5,475 nucleotides of DNA from Clostridia bacterium. GTDB lineage: Bacteria; Bacillota; Clostridia; Christensenellales; UBA1242. The position numbers and the translations under genes were made by a program. Of the stretch, positions 5,254 through 5,475 are shown one piece after another. The stretch lies in contig JAFZND010000056.1 in the NCBI GenBank assembly GCA_017553065.1, positions 1-5,475 on the forward strand, read 5' to 3'. The notes under the pieces were generated by a model. That model made no database searches. It was not told where the DNA came from and saw nothing but the letters and a program-made list of their open reading frames with translations. The first letter of the stretch is position 1, and each line of letters begins with the position of its first letter.

Positions 5254-5475
5254 ATGAGCAAAAGTTATAATTCCAAAGATATTGTAGTGTTAGAAGGATT
5301 AGATGCAGTACGCCTAAGACCTGGTATGTACATTGGTACAACAGGCGAAAAGGGTATGCATCATTTGTTGTGGGAGATTGTAGATAACTCAATTGACGAA
5401 ATTGCAAATGGCTTTGGTAGCAAGATTGATGTTATCATGCACAAGGACAATTCTATTACCGTAATTGATAATGGT
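5254..5475 (+). CDS. Type IIA DNA topoisomerase B subunit (GyrB/ParE), N-terminal fragment
   Basis: The first 74 codons of an ATP-driven topoisomerase B subunit, which with its A partner changes DNA supercoiling or unlinks daughter chromosomes; the rest lies beyond the window. The GHKL ATPase N-terminus is clear: [17 protein letters not shown] (12-28), [15 protein letters not shown] (35-49) with Glu41 as the catalytic base and Asn45 as the Mg-ATP ligand, and VIDNG (70-74) with Asp72 as the adenine-binding aspartate. ATG at 5254 has AAGGA 7 bases upstream, and the first residues [10 protein letters not shown] match the family start. The first 74 residues do not separate GyrB from ParE. The [14 protein letters not shown] wording leans to ParE-like Bacillota proteins, but this is recollection rather than proof; a downstream parC or gyrA would settle it. 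It is transcribed divergently from murG. Confidence 0.93.
   Translation, partial: MSKSYNSKDIVVLEGLDAVRLRPGMYIGTTGEKGMHHLLWEIVDNSIDEIANGFGSKIDVIMHKDNSITVIDNG

Overview
The window is AT-rich, densely coded bacterial DNA. Its strong GAGG-type ribosome binding sites, TTGATA/TTTACA–TATAAT promoters and MurG, Ddl and topoisomerase variants suggest a low-G+C Bacillota, probably an uncultured Clostridia- or Bacilli-related lineage. No species can be named from the sequence alone. The standard stop codons TAA and TGA are used.

Layout. Positions 1-3557 (+) form a tight run of four genes: the C-terminal end of a RimI-like GNAT acetyltransferase, an alpha/beta hydrolase, a MurF-type Mur ligase with a multi-pass membrane N-terminus, and an atypical D-Ala–D-Ala ligase. 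The run ends in a hairpin that overlaps the ddl stop codon. That hairpin also overlaps the stop of a convergent small HTH regulator (3584-3913, -). The regulator has its own near-consensus promoter placed so close to the start codon that the mRNA should be leaderless. Upstream of it on the same strand lies murG (3989-5047, -), closed by its own terminator. Across a 200-base AT-rich divergent promoter region begins a type IIA topoisomerase B subunit (5254 onward, +), cut by the window end.

How the genes fit together. Three of the genes act in consecutive or nearby steps of peptidoglycan precursor synthesis. Ddl makes D-Ala-D-Ala, the MurF-like ligase adds it to the UDP-MurNAc-tripeptide, and MurG adds GlcNAc to lipid I at the membrane. 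The membrane-embedded MurF-like ligase would place the normally cytosolic MurF step at the membrane beside MraY and MurG; this is an inference. The alpha/beta hydrolase is translationally packed with murF and ddl, has a full Ser-Asp-His triad and has no assigned substrate. The most unusual items are the membrane MurF architecture, the altered acceptor-pocket motif in Ddl, and the leaderless HTH gene whose promoter spacer is filled by a palindrome. I see no CRISPR array, insertion sequence, tRNA or rRNA. I saw no wholly new system, but the hydrolase–membrane-MurF–Ddl set is worth following.
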